Notes: generated from the letters alone by a model not told the origin. A stretch of DNA of 64,000 nt from Methanolinea mesophila (GCF_017873855.1 NZ_JAGGKR010000001.1:186001-250000), one strand, 5' to 3'; counted from the first letter of the stretch, positions 27,795-36,736 are shown. Made by a program: numbers and translations.

Positions 27795-29252
27795 TCAGTC
27801 CGTACCACGGAACAGGGCCATCAGCATCACGATCACGGGGATCACTTCCAGCCGGCCGATCCACATCACGATGATAAAGACCCATTTCGAGACGAACGGC
27901 ATGGTGGGGGAGACGTATCCGGCAGAGAGCCCGCACGAGGAGAAGGCCGAGACGATATCGAAGACCAGTCCGGTCACCCCGATGGAGATCAGGTGGAACT
28001 GGAGGATGATCAGGGTCGCCACGACGACCGTCAGCACCGCGAGGATGATGACCAGCATGTTCTTCGCGAGTTCGGGTTCCGCGACCTTGTTGGAGATGGT
28101 GTGCCCCCCGAACTTGAACGGCACGAGCACCTTCCCCCGGACGAACGCCCGACGGAACCACCAGATGATTCCCCGGTATCCGAGCGCGATGCGGGAGAGT
28201 TTCACCCCGCCGGCGGTACTGCCCGACGACCCGCCGATGAAGACCAGCATGGTGAGGAAGATCACCGTGACGCTCGCGTAGAGATGGATGTTCCCGTTCT
28301 GGAACCCGGTGGTGCTCACCGCGGCAGTGGTCATGAACAACCCCTGGCGGATCGCCTCGGAGACCGTGTAGTGCTCCAGGAAATAGAGGTCGCCGATCAC
28401 GATCAGGGCCCCGAAGATGATGAAGGTGAGAAGGAGTTTCACCTGTTCGTCCGAGAAGAGGGAGATCTTCCGCTTGCGGTACATGGTGTACCAGATGAGG
28501 AACGGGGTTGAGCCTATCACCATCACCGGAATTAAGAGCGCCTCGAGAAGGGCGCTGTGGTAGTAGAGGATCCCGCCGGGGTGGGGGATGAACCCCCCGG
28601 TGGAGATCCCGGAAAGCCCCAGGTTGATCGCGTCCCACAGCGGGATCCTCGCCATGAGGACCAGGCCGATGGCGAGCAGGGTAAGAACGATGTAACTCGC
28701 CCAGATCTGCCTCCCGGTGGAGATCACGTTGGGGAGGATACGCTCGCTCCGGGAGTCCGACCGGAAATACGAGGGCTGGAAGAGTGCGGAGCGGTTCGCC
28801 ACGGTGATAGTGAGCGCGATCACCCCGAACCCCCCGATCCACTGCATGTACACCCGCCAGAATGCGAGGCTCCGGGGGAGGTCCTGGGGAGCGGAGAGAA
28901 GGGTGAACCCGGTCCCGGTCCACCCTGCCATCGCCTCGAAGAACGCGTCGGTGAAGGTCATCCCGCTATACAGGATGAACGGGATGCAGCTGACGAGGGC
29001 GAAGGCGAGCCAGACAAGGGCAACCGAGCTATAGGCAGATGAGAGACGGATCTCCCTTCCCAGACGGGGGATATGGTTGAGCAGGATGCCGAGGACAAAG
29101 AAGAGGGCGGGGACGGTGGCCATCGGCAGGATCATCTGCCACTCCTGGAATATCAGGGCTACCGCGAGGGGTACCAGGGTGAGGGGGGAGACGAAGAGCA
29201 GCATGCCGCCCAGCTCTCCGAAAACCGTGGAAAAATACTGGATCCTGCCCAT
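27795..29252 (-). CDS. trkH: Trk-type potassium uptake protein TrkH
   Basis: 485 residues with about ten membrane helices. The four pore-loop repeats are visible: GWTGTGFTLLSA, GLSGISTGGFIPH, TTAAVSTTGFQNG and SAFSSCGLSAGY, each with the selectivity-filter Gly. It moves K+ (or Na+/K+) across the membrane, usually gated by a TrkA NAD-binding subunit; no trkA lies nearby. Start ATG at 29252 (MGRIQYF). Confidence 0.9.
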   Translation of the reverse strand: MGRIQYFSTVFGELGGMLLFVSPLTLVPLAVALIFQEWQMILPMATVPALFFVLGILLNHIPRLGREIRLSSAYSSVALVWLAFALVSCIPFILYSGMTFTDAFFEAMAGWTGTGFTLLSAPQDLPRSLAFWRVYMQWIGGFGVIALTITVANRSALFQPSYFRSDSRSERILPNVISTGRQIWASYIVLTLLAIGLVLMARIPLWDAINLGLSGISTGGFIPHPGGILYYHSALLEALLIPVMVIGSTPFLIWYTMYRKRKISLFSDEQVKLLLTFIIFGALIVIGDLYFLEHYTVSEAIRQGLFMTTAAVSTTGFQNGNIHLYASVTVIFLTMLVFIGGSSGSTAGGVKLSRIALGYRGIIWWFRRAFVRGKVLVPFKFGGHTISNKVAEPELAKNMLVIILAVLTVVVATLIILQFHLISIGVTGLVFDIVSAFSSCGLSAGYVSPTMPFVSKWVFIIVMWIGRLEVIPVIVMLMALFRGTD

Positions 29253-29561
29253 CTGTACACAGATGGAGGGATATCCACAAAATGCTTTTCGAAGCGGGGA
29301 GCCGGGATCCCCCCTCCTTCAGGGATGAATCTTACCGGAGGGAGCGATTTTTTCTTTCGGTGCCGGACAGCCCGACCCGCGTGGATCAGGACAAAGGCAT
29401 TCGCCCGGGGAGTTCCCGGATGATCCGTACCGGCCAGCCCGATCCTCGTGGATCAGGACGAGTCATTCACCTGGGTAGTTCCCGGATGATCCATCCGGGA
29501 AGCGTAAGGGATTCCTTCGATCCTCCGGCCGGCCGGAGCGGAAAGGGCAGCCGCGGCATCG
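29253..29561. other. Intergenic region with direct repeat
   Basis: About 309 bases between trkH and the DUF3795 gene. No gene is supported; it holds the 67-base direct repeat listed separately and a six-T run near 29350. Confidence 0.4.
29363..29496. repeat. Two tandem 67-base repeats
   Basis: Unit one (29363-29429) and unit two (29430-29496) share CAGCCCGA, CGTGGATCAGGAC and AGTTCCCGGATGATCC at the same spacing, with about a dozen differences. Confidence 0.7.
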
Positions 29562-29858
29562 TCATTTTCGGTTTTTCAGTTCTCTTTTCATCCGGGCGAG
29601 CGTCTTCTCGAGGACCTCCTCGCTCATCCCGGGGTCCCTGAAACGGGTGAATCGTTCGCAAACCAGATCGGGACATTTCCCGCAGTGCGAAAGCCCGCGA
29701 AGGTTGACGCAGCAGTCATAGACCGGACACAGGTCCGCCCCGACATACGCCGTCCAGAACGGTTTTCCGCGGGTCTTTTCACACCCGGCACATTCGCGTC
29801 CCAGATGCTCGCAATCGCTGCACGAGTACCCGCAGACCATCTCGATCTGTTCACTCAT
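29562..29858 (-). CDS. Cysteine-rich DUF3795 family protein
   Basis: 98 residues from ATG at 29858. The TATA box AGTATTTAAG at 29884-29893 puts transcription start near 29862, which rules out the longer reading from 29903. Cysteines come in pairs (CGYSCSDC, CAGC, CPVYDCC, CGKCPDLVC), the pattern of DUF3795 proteins that probably hold zinc or an Fe-S cluster. The function of the family is unknown. It ends in a basic helix. Confidence 0.72.
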   Translation of the reverse strand: MSEQIEMVCGYSCSDCEHLGRECAGCEKTRGKPFWTAYVGADLCPVYDCCVNLRGLSHCGKCPDLVCERFTRFRDPGMSEEVLEKTLARMKRELKNRK

Positions 29859-29883
29859 CACCGGATCGTCTTCAGGTTGACCA

Positions 29884-29893
29884 CTTAAATACT
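29884..29893 (-). promoter_or_regulatory. TATA box of DUF3795 gene
   Basis: AGTATTTAAG on the minus strand, about 26 bases before the start codon at 29858; it decides the start. Confidence 0.5.
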
Positions 29894-29943
29894 CCCCCTG
29901 CATTGTGAAAGTCCTGAACTCAACCCGGGGAGCTGTCGGGGAG

Positions 29944-30939
29944 CTAATCTTCTCCGCAGGAGACCCGGAACGGGCGATCCGGGTCCCGGATCTCCAGCCA
30001 GCGGGATATGATCCGGATCGCGAGGATAATGCGGATGCACGCGGTGGCGTTCACCGTATCGTCGGGATGGACGAGGCCTGGGGGATACACGCCGGTCTGC
30101 CGTGCGACGCAGCCTTCGAGGCCGGAGATCACCTCCTTTCCCGGTTCGCCATCGAAGGTGAGGGTGGCCACCTTCCTCCCGAACAGTTCCCTCTTCCGGT
30201 ACTCGAAGAGGAAGTTCCCGTCCGGGAGGGAGAAGAGCCTGCCGAGGTCGATCCGAAGATCCGCATCGTCGCCGGCGAGCTCGTTCCGGGCGAGGGAGAG
30301 CGAGACCCGGTACACGTCCCGAAGCCAGCCGAGGTCCCGCCCGAACCGGGAGAACCCGATCTCCACCAGCGCATCGGCGTACGACTTCTGGGGGGCGATG
30401 AAGGCGTCATAGTCCTCGGCACGACGGGCGATCTCCTTCTCCACCTCGCCCCGGTCGTATCCCCGTTTCTGCATATCGCGCTTGATCTTCCATTCCCGCT
30501 TCACCTCCGTGGCGGGGTCGACGTAGAGGGAGAAGTCGAGGAGTTCGCGGAGCCGGGGGGTGTAGAGCGGGTGGAGGCCCTCGAGGATCAGGATCCGGGA
30601 CGGGGTGAAAGGGACCGGCCCCTGGATCGTCCCCCGGTCGTGGTTGTAGACCGTCTTTAGGACGGTTTTCCCCTGTTTCAGGAGGGAAAGGTCCTCCTCG
30701 AGCCCCCGGAGGTCGTTCGCCGCGGGATCGAGCGGGGTGATGTCCCTCCGCTTCCGCTCCTCCCGGTCGTAGAGGTGGTAGTCGTCGAGGGTAATGGTCG
30801 ATACCAGGTCCTCCCCGAAGATAGTGCGGATCGCCTGGGTGAAGGTGGTCTTTCCCGACCCGCTGTCGCCCGCGACCCCGAGGGTGAAGACCGAGGGTGA
30901 CGCGGCGATGAGATCGTGAAAATGCGGGGATTCTTTCAT
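29944..30939 (-). CDS. prk: Phosphoribulokinase (archaeal type)
   Basis: 331 residues. P-loop GDSGSGKTTF, ITLDDYHLYDREERK with the catalytic Asp, YNHDRGTIQGP, and ILEGLHPLYTPRLREL are PRK/uridine kinase signatures; the order and length match phosphoribulokinase rather than uridine kinase. From memory, Methanospirillum-type methanogens use PRK with RuBisCO in the reductive hexulose-phosphate pathway. Here it phosphorylates ribulose 5-phosphate to ribulose 1,5-bisphosphate. RuBisCO is not in the window. The gene follows the sensor kinase by 49 bases on the same strand. Confidence 0.8.
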   Translation of the reverse strand: MKESPHFHDLIAASPSVFTLGVAGDSGSGKTTFTQAIRTIFGEDLVSTITLDDYHLYDREERKRRDITPLDPAANDLRGLEEDLSLLKQGKTVLKTVYNHDRGTIQGPVPFTPSRILILEGLHPLYTPRLRELLDFSLYVDPATEVKREWKIKRDMQKRGYDRGEVEKEIARRAEDYDAFIAPQKSYADALVEIGFSRFGRDLGWLRDVYRVSLSLARNELAGDDADLRIDLGRLFSLPDGNFLFEYRKRELFGRKVATLTFDGEPGKEVISGLEGCVARQTGVYPPGLVHPDDTVNATACIRIILAIRIISRWLEIRDPDRPFRVSCGED

Positions 30940-30988
30940 GGAAATTCCGTAACGGGTTGTACATCCGGCCGGTTGTCCGCCCGGCCGC

Positions 30989-32416
30989 TCATTTCATTCC
31001 GGGTTTTCCGGCGACCCTGTACCGGTGCTCGGGGACCCAGAGCTCGAACCTGACGCCCTCGCCCGGCTCGCCGGTCTCCCTGATGCTGATATCGGTGATG
31101 GAGAGGATCTCCCGGGAGACGAAGAGTCCGTACCCGGCGACCTTCCCGTACTCCCGCTCGAAGATCAGCTCTTTTTCGTCTTTCTCCACGCCGGGGCCGT
31201 CGTCCTGGTAGATCAGGACCCATGCCCGTCCCTCCTTCCGCGCCGAGAGCGCGATCGTCCGGACCCCTTCGGTCCTGATCGAGTTGTTGAAGAGGTTGAA
31301 GAAGACTTTCTCGAGGAGAGGGTTGGCATAGATCTCGATCTCCGGGAGGTCGAGTGAGAGCCGGATCTTTCCCAGGTTGAGGGTCATGAGGGCCTTGTTC
31401 AGGGTAGAGGAGAGGTTCTGCCACTGGGGGGAGTGCACCCCGATGTCCTGGTAGTCCTTGTTGAACCGGATCTGGTTCTTGATCCGCTCTGCCGCGACTT
31501 CTTCCTTCTCGATGAACTCCCGCATGCTCTCGTCCATCCGGTCGTGCTTCATCAGCTCCAGGTTCCCGAGGAGGATGGTGAGCTGATTATTGATGTCGTG
31601 CCGGGTCACGCTGGAGAGCAGGCTTAATTTCTTGTTCGCCTGCTTGAGTGCCTCCTCCATGGACTTCCACTCGGTGAAGTCTTCGAGTGCGGCGAGGATC
31701 CCGCTGATCTTCTTCTTCCCGGCATAGAGGGGCCGTATCCGGTAGCGGAGGAAGATTTTCTTCCCCTTCTCGTTCACGTAGTAATGTTCGAACGTCCCTC
31801 CCTCCCCGGACTGGAGGCAGTGCTCGAAGTCGACTAATATCCCCGACTTCACCATGGGCGGGTAGGTGAGCACATTGATCTTTTTTACGTCCTCCTCCGT
31901 ATCCGTGCCGAGGATGGACATGAGGAGCGGGTTTGAGTCCACTACGTTCCCCCCCGCGTCCGTGGCGAGGATCCCGATGGGGGCGTACTGCACGAGGGCC
32001 CGGTATTTCTTCTCGCTCTCCACGATCAGGCTGGTGGTCTGCCGCTTCACCACCGCATCCCGGATCATCTGCTGGAGCTGCTGCATCTTCTCCCGGGGGT
32101 CGCTCCCTTTCTGGAGGTAGAAATCGGCGCCGTTGTTGAGCGCCTCGATCACTACCTCCTCGTTTCCCTTCCCGGTAAAGATGATGATCGGGATGGTCAG
32201 GTCCATCCCCCGGAGCGTCTTTAACAGTTCGATCCCGTTCATCCCGGGCATCATGTAGTCACACACGATCGCATCGAACCGGGAGGCCGCGAGGAACCGG
32301 AGCCCTTCCTGTGCGGACTCCGCGGTGGTCACTTCCAGGTCCCCGTCCTGTTCAAGAAACAGTTTTACCATGACAAGCAGGTCGGGTTCGTCGTCGATAA
32401 GGAGGACACGGATCAT
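30989..32416 (-). CDS. Response regulator-PAS-histidine kinase hybrid
   Basis: 475 residues from ATG at 32416 (AGGTG 6 bases upstream; TATA at 32461 excludes the longer start at 32449). An N-terminal receiver domain has DDEP, the phospho-acceptor in CDYMMPG, FTGKG and the late Lys. A PAS domain (about 145-260) follows. The kinase core has TRHDINNQL with the phospho-His, an N box (FFNLFNNSIRT), DDGPGV and GYGLFVSREI. The receiver at the N-terminus marks it as a relay member. The signal and partners are unknown. Confidence 0.85.
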   Translation of the reverse strand: MIRVLLIDDEPDLLVMVKLFLEQDGDLEVTTAESAQEGLRFLAASRFDAIVCDYMMPGMNGIELLKTLRGMDLTIPIIIFTGKGNEEVVIEALNNGADFYLQKGSDPREKMQQLQQMIRDAVVKRQTTSLIVESEKKYRALVQYAPIGILATDAGGNVVDSNPLLMSILGTDTEEDVKKINVLTYPPMVKSGILVDFEHCLQSGEGGTFEHYYVNEKGKKIFLRYRIRPLYAGKKKISGILAALEDFTEWKSMEEALKQANKKLSLLSSVTRHDINNQLTILLGNLELMKHDRMDESMREFIEKEEVAAERIKNQIRFNKDYQDIGVHSPQWQNLSSTLNKALMTLNLGKIRLSLDLPEIEIYANPLLEKVFFNLFNNSIRTEGVRTIALSARKEGRAWVLIYQDDGPGVEKDEKELIFEREYGKVAGYGLFVSREILSITDISIRETGEPGEGVRFELWVPEHRYRVAGKPGMK

Positions 32417-32460
32417 GGGAGGCACCTTGGGTGTTGTCTGATATGCCATATCCCCTGCGG

Positions 32461-32469
32461 TATATAATT
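32461..32469 (-). promoter_or_regulatory. TATA box of the hybrid kinase gene
   Basis: CAATTATATA on the minus strand lies about 45-53 bases upstream of ATG 32416. Confidence 0.5.
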
Positions 32470-32478
32470 GCTTTTCCA

Positions 32479-32752
32479 GAAGTGCACCGGGCCCCGGGGA
32501 AAGGGAGGAGTCCGGGGACCTGGCTCATAAGACCTGCAGTGCCGCAATTCATTTTCCTGAAGTGTTCCGGGCCCTTCCACGGCAAAGGACCGGAATCTTG
32601 CTCATGAGCCCTGCGGTGCCGTAATTCCTTTTCCGGAAGTGTTCCGGGCCCTTCCACGGCAAAGGACCGGAATCTTGCTCATGAGCCCTGCGGTGCCGTA
32701 ATTCCTTTTCCGGAAGTACGCAGGGCCCTTCCACGGCAAAGGACCGGATCCA
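32479..32752. repeat. 77-base tandem repeat, about 3.5 copies
   Basis: Units begin near 32479, 32559, 32636 and 32713 (periods 80, 77, 77). Copies two and three are almost identical; the first is divergent and the last partial. Unit boundaries carry CCGGAA-GTG-TTCCGG, a six-pair hairpin, and ACGGCA pairs with TGCCGT inside each unit. GAGCCCTGCGG of the unit also occurs at the 3' end of fprA. No gene is seen in this 318-base gap. Confidence 0.8.
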
Positions 32753-32767
32753 AAAGAAAGTGAGGGT

Positions 32768-33955
32768 TTATTGCACGAGCCCTGCGGCCCGGTGCTTCCC
32801 GAGGATGGCCTCGGCAAGGTCGTCGAGCCGTTTCTGTGCCGGGACGTCGGGGACCCCCTGGATGTACACCGGCTCGATTATCTCGGGCTTGACATGGGTG
32901 AGGAGCCCCTCGATCGTCTCCACCGCCTGGCCGCCCCACCCGTAGGAGCCGATGATGCTCATGAACCGTGTCTTCGGGCGGAGGATGTTGACCAGGTAGG
33001 CGGCGGTGACCGCCTTGGGGTGGGGACCGAAGAGGACGGTCGGGCAGGCGATGACCACGGTCGCCGCGTCCACCAGCGCCATGCCGAGCGCCCCGTTGTC
33101 CGTCGTTTCGAGGTTGAGCGGTTTTACGCGTATGCCCCGCCGGATCAGGGCGTCGGTGAGGAAATCCACCATTTTGCGCGTGCTCCCGTGCATGCTCACG
33201 AAGGGGATGACCACCTCGTTCTTCACGTCGTCCGAGATCCAGTCCCGGTACGCGTCGAAGATCCGGTCCGGCGGCCGGTAGAGCGGGCCGTGGCTCGGCG
33301 CGACGATGGCGATATCGTACCCGGCGAGTTTCTCCATGTGCCCGGCGATGCTCTTCCGAAACGGCATCATGATCTCGGCGTAGTAGCGCTTGGCGGCCGG
33401 GTAGAGGTCCGGGTCGTCCCCCGCGAAGAGGTCGCTCGTCGCGTAGTGGGCGCCGAAGAGGTCGCAGGTGAAGAGGAGCCGGTCTTCCCGGACGTAGGTG
33501 AGCATGGTCTCGGGCCAGTGGACCCAGGGCGCGACGATGAACTCGAGGGTCTTCCCCCCGAGGGATATCGTCTCCTTGTCCCCCACCACCTGCACCCGGT
33601 CGGGGTCGATCTCCAGGAGCCGGACCAGGAGGTCCCTGCATTTCTCCGTGCAGAGAACCTTTGCCCGGGGGAAGAGTTCCATGATCATGGGGAGGCTCCC
33701 GGTGTGGTCCTGCTCCGCGTGGTTGGCCACTACGTAGTCTATCCCTTCGACCTCCGCCCTGACCAGGTTGTAGATCAACTCGTACTCTTTCGTCGGGTCG
33801 ACCGTCTCGATCAACGCCGTCTTCTCGCTCCCCTTCACCAGGTAACAGTTATAACTTGTCCCGTCGGGGAGGGGGACCAGGGCATCGAAAACCTTCCGGT
33901 CCCAGTCCTGCGCCCCCACCGCCGCGATCCCGGGGACGACTTCGCGCACGGCCAT
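32768..33955 (-). CDS. fprA: F420H2 oxidase (flavodiiron protein) FprA
   Basis: 395 residues. The metallo-beta-lactamase-like part has NHAEQDHTGS (diiron ligands), CDLFGAH and APSHGPLYR. The C-terminal flavodoxin domain begins VIPFVSMHGSTRKM and includes GSYGWGG. In methanogens FprA reduces O2 to water with F420H2, a defence against oxygen. The start is 4 bases after the rubredoxin stop, with GGGTGA as ribosome binding site. The last residues (RAAGLVQ) come from sequence resembling the adjacent tandem repeat. Confidence 0.92.
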   Translation of the reverse strand: MAVREVVPGIAAVGAQDWDRKVFDALVPLPDGTSYNCYLVKGSEKTALIETVDPTKEYELIYNLVRAEVEGIDYVVANHAEQDHTGSLPMIMELFPRAKVLCTEKCRDLLVRLLEIDPDRVQVVGDKETISLGGKTLEFIVAPWVHWPETMLTYVREDRLLFTCDLFGAHYATSDLFAGDDPDLYPAAKRYYAEIMMPFRKSIAGHMEKLAGYDIAIVAPSHGPLYRPPDRIFDAYRDWISDDVKNEVVIPFVSMHGSTRKMVDFLTDALIRRGIRVKPLNLETTDNGALGMALVDAATVVIACPTVLFGPHPKAVTAAYLVNILRPKTRFMSIIGSYGWGGQAVETIEGLLTHVKPEIIEPVYIQGVPDVPAQKRLDDLAEAILGKHRAAGLVQ

Positions 33956-33959
33956 CGGG

Positions 33960-34121
33960 TCACCCGGCGATAAACTTGTCCTTGCTCGCGTTGCAGACCG
34001 GGCAGTGCCAGTCGTCGGGGAGCGCCGAAAATTCAGTTCCCGGTGCGACTCCTTCGAGGGGTTCTCCCTTCAGCGGGTTATAGACGTGCCCGCATATTGT
34101 GCAGATATACGATTTCATCAT
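33960..34121 (-). CDS. Rubredoxin
   Basis: 53 residues from ATG at 34121 (ATG at 34118 equally possible; GAGGT lies 6 to 9 bases upstream). [11 protein letters not shown] and [13 protein letters not shown] supply the four Cys that bind one iron, with the usual [15 protein letters not shown] core. It is a small electron carrier. It stands 4 bases upstream of fprA, so it is probably an electron donor or partner of the flavodiiron protein, as in other anaerobes. Confidence 0.92.
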   Translation of the reverse strand: MMKSYICTICGHVYNPLKGEPLEGVAPGTEFSALPDDWHCPVCNASKDKFIAG

Positions 34122-34236
34122 TGACATACCTCGTTTTCATAAATCGGGTATTGCAGACTAAAAATGAAACGGATCCGGGATAATCCTTTCCGGTCTTATC
34201 CCGGGGTCTCCCGCGCTCATCCCCGGATGAACAGAC

Positions 34237-34244
34237 ATTTAATT
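34237..34244 (+). promoter_or_regulatory. TATA box of DUF2148 gene
   Basis: ATTTAATT lies 22-29 bases before ATG 34266, implying a leaderless transcript and supporting that start. Confidence 0.45.
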
Positions 34245-34265
34245 GACCCGGCTCTACTCTACACC

Positions 34266-34814
34266 ATGAACGTGGAACAGGACGCAACGGGATACGTCCT
34301 CTCCCTGATGGCACTCTCCGCACGGACCGCACCGAAGGGAAAAGGCATGGACTCCCTGGCGATCTCGGGGGTCCGGGGAAACGACCTCCACCGGCTCGCG
34401 GAGGCGATGCGGGAGTTCGGACAGGAATACGACCTCGGCTTTTTCCAGCGCGATGCCGGGAACATCGAAGCGGCCGATGCCTGCCTCCTGATCGGGGCGA
34501 GGGGGAACGAGCCGGTCGGGGTGAACTGCCAGGGGTGCGGGCACCCCTCGTGCCAGGCGATGGCCGAGGAGTACCGGTCCCGCGATATCGCGGGGATGCC
34601 GTTCCGGGGCCCGAACTGCGTGGTGAAGATGGCCGACCTGGGGATTGCGATCGGGTCCGCGGTGAAGACCGCATCGATGCTCAACATGGACAACCGGGTG
34701 ATGTACAGTGCGGGCGTAGGAGGGCTTCGCCTCGGATGGCTCGGGGAGTCCACGGTGGCATACGGAATACCGCTCAAGGGAGCGGGGAAGAACATCTTCT
34801 TCGATCGGGGCTGA
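34266..34814 (+). CDS. DUF2148 ferredoxin-like domain protein
   Basis: 182 residues from ATG at 34266. GVNCQGCGHPSC is the Cys-rich motif of DUF2148, with another Cys in GPNCVVK; together they may hold an Fe-S cluster. GIAIGSAVKTAS is also family-typical. The biochemical role is not known. It ends 16 bases before the RFAP synthase gene, suggesting an operon. Confidence 0.75.
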   Translation: MNVEQDATGYVLSLMALSARTAPKGKGMDSLAISGVRGNDLHRLAEAMREFGQEYDLGFFQRDAGNIEAADACLLIGARGNEPVGVNCQGCGHPSCQAMAEEYRSRDIAGMPFRGPNCVVKMADLGIAIGSAVKTASMLNMDNRVMYSAGVGGLRLGWLGESTVAYGIPLKGAGKNIFFDRG

Positions 34815-34830
34815 AGGGAGGGAGCACGCG

Positions 34831-35907
34831 ATGCCGGTAATGATGATCCGCGGCGGCGACCTCGACCTCGTCGAGTACGAGTTCAGCTCGTTCTCGCCCG
34901 GGGAGCATATCAACACCCTGGGGCTCGACCGCGCCTACAGCCTGAAGACTATCGACGGGACGGTCACGGTGCGGGCGCCGGCCCGCATCCACCTCACGGT
35001 CATGGACATGAACCGGTTCGCCCCGAACCGGCCGGGCGGGGGAGGGGTCGGGTTCGCGATCCAGCTCTACTGCAGCGTCGAGGTGCGTTGTACCCCGGGA
35101 GGGGTGGAGATCGACTACAACCGGGCGCCGATCATCCGTCATTTCGTGGAGGTCTTCCGGAAAGTGACCGGGTATTCCGGCGGGTTCGCCATCGTCGCCA
35201 GGGACCACGAACACCCGCACGTCGGGCTCGGCTCGACGAGCACGATCATGATCGCACTCGCCAAGGCGCTCAACTTCGCGGTGGGGTCGCCCCTTTCCGA
35301 CGAGCAGCTGCGGAAACTCGTGGGGAACAACTACGTGGAGGAGACCGCCGAAGGGACCATCGCGTCGGGGTTCGAGACCGGTGTCGGGCCCGCGGCGAGC
35401 ATCCACGGGGGGATGGCGATCATGGGGGACGAGCTCACCCTGATCTACCACCACCCCTTCGCCCGGGGAAAGAACGTGTACATCGTCATCCCGCCGAGCG
35501 ACATCTCCTCGGCAGGAACCCGTGAGTTCGACCTCCTCATGAACAAGGCCCGGCTCCTGGACTACCGCGACCGCGAACTGAAGGCCTACCTGGTCTTAAT
35601 GGACCTCATCCCCGCCCTGGAGCGGGACGACCTCGCCGCGATGGGCGTGGTGATCGGGGAGATCGACTTCCGTGGTTCGAAACGGGCAGAGGTGGAGCAC
35701 CACAGTTTCCGGATCTACCAGTACATGAGCGCCATGCGGGACGCGGGACTCGAGTTCGTGGGGATGAGTTCGGTCGGTCCTTCCATCGCGATCATCACGG
35801 AGAAGGACAGGGACGAGGTCGCCCGGATCGTCGAGCCCCTGGGACTCCGCATCGGGATCGCCACGCAGATCGACAACGAGGGTCTCAGCCTCACCCACCA
35901 CTGCTAA
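34831..35907 (+). CDS. Beta-ribofuranosylaminobenzene 5'-phosphate synthase family protein
   Basis: 358 residues of the GHMP fold: VRAPARIHLTVMDMN near the N-terminus, PHVGLGSTSTIMIALA as the phosphate-binding loop, and the C-terminal MSSVGPSIAIIT. In methanogens this family (COG1907) condenses PRPP with 4-hydroxybenzoate or p-aminobenzoate in the first committed step of tetrahydromethanopterin synthesis, releasing CO2 and PPi. The first about 45 residues extend past the usual start, so an internal start is possible. A related GHMP kinase role cannot be fully excluded. Confidence 0.8.
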   Translation: MPVMMIRGGDLDLVEYEFSSFSPGEHINTLGLDRAYSLKTIDGTVTVRAPARIHLTVMDMNRFAPNRPGGGGVGFAIQLYCSVEVRCTPGGVEIDYNRAPIIRHFVEVFRKVTGYSGGFAIVARDHEHPHVGLGSTSTIMIALAKALNFAVGSPLSDEQLRKLVGNNYVEETAEGTIASGFETGVGPAASIHGGMAIMGDELTLIYHHPFARGKNVYIVIPPSDISSAGTREFDLLMNKARLLDYRDRELKAYLVLMDLIPALERDDLAAMGVVIGEIDFRGSKRAEVEHHSFRIYQYMSAMRDAGLEFVGMSSVGPSIAIITEKDRDEVARIVEPLGLRIGIATQIDNEGLSLTHHC

Positions 35908-35968
35908 AAAAGCCTTTCCCGGAGCTATTCCCGCGAACAGATGAACCTCTTCACGCACGAGCCGGCTG

Positions 35969-36691
35969 GTGAACCTCATTTCCACGCCATTGCCCGATGA
36001 CCCCCCGGGGGGAAAAACTATCCCTCCGGGCCGGGAAGACCCGCCCCACGTAGTCCTGGCCTACCTTCTGCTGCCGTTCCTCTTCATCGGGGTCTATATC
36101 TGGATCCTCTACCTTGCGGTCCCTTACGAAGACTTCCTGCTCCTCGCCGGGCTGATGCTCGCCTACCTTATCCCTCCCGCGGGGAAGGAGAGCGTGATCC
36201 CGCTCGGTATCGCGCTCGGCCTGCCCTGGTACCTGGTCGCCACCTCGGTGGCCATGCTCGATATCGCCGCTGCGCTGTTCATGGCCTGGAACTTCGACCT
36301 CGCCCTGAACATCCCGGTGCTCGGGCCGTGGATCGGGAAGTTCATGCACCACGGGCAGGAGTTCGTCCGGCAGAGGCCCTGGCTCGAGCGCCTCTATTTC
36401 ACAGGGCTGGCGCTCTTCGTCATGTTCCCCCTCCAGGGGAGCGGCGGGATCGGGGCGTCGATCGTGGGGAGGATCCTCGGCATGCCGAAGCACGAGGTGG
36501 TGGCGGCGATCGCCATCGGGGCCTTTGCAGGGAGCTTCCTCCTCGCGCTGGGGTTCGAGTTCCTAAAAGACATCCTGCTCGCCAATATCTGGGTCGGGAT
36601 CGCGGTGATCGTCGCGGTCCTTGCCGGAGTCCTGGTCGGATACCTGTATCTCTCCCGGAGGGGCAGGAAGAACCGGGAAAAATTGCGGTAA
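35969..36691 (+). CDS. Small multidrug export protein family (COG2426) membrane protein
   Basis: 240 residues from GTG at 35969; no strong ribosome binding site is seen, so the exact start is uncertain. About five to six membrane helices. The pattern LIPPAGKESVIPLGIALGLP and the central FPLQGSGGIGASIVGRILGM are typical of the Sm_multidrug_ex family. Transport activity in this family is poorly tested. It ends in a basic tail. Confidence 0.7.
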   Translation: MNLISTPLPDDPPGGKTIPPGREDPPHVVLAYLLLPFLFIGVYIWILYLAVPYEDFLLLAGLMLAYLIPPAGKESVIPLGIALGLPWYLVATSVAMLDIAAALFMAWNFDLALNIPVLGPWIGKFMHHGQEFVRQRPWLERLYFTGLALFVMFPLQGSGGIGASIVGRILGMPKHEVVAAIAIGAFAGSFLLALGFEFLKDILLANIWVGIAVIVAVLAGVLVGYLYLSRRGRKNREKLR

Positions 36692-36727
36692 ACTACCGGG
36701 GAAAATCCGGGGAGCGGTCTTCGGACA

Positions 36728-36736
36728 CTTTTTTTC
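36728..36736 (+). terminator. T-run terminator
   Basis: ACTTTTTTTCC about 40 bases after the export-protein stop. Confidence 0.4.

Noticed and set aside
32479-32752. CRISPR array
   Set aside because: Units of 77 bases repeat end to end; the sequence between landmarks is the same in each copy.
32771-33973. 400-codon reading frame on the plus strand
   Set aside because: Antisense to fprA, whose motifs are clear.
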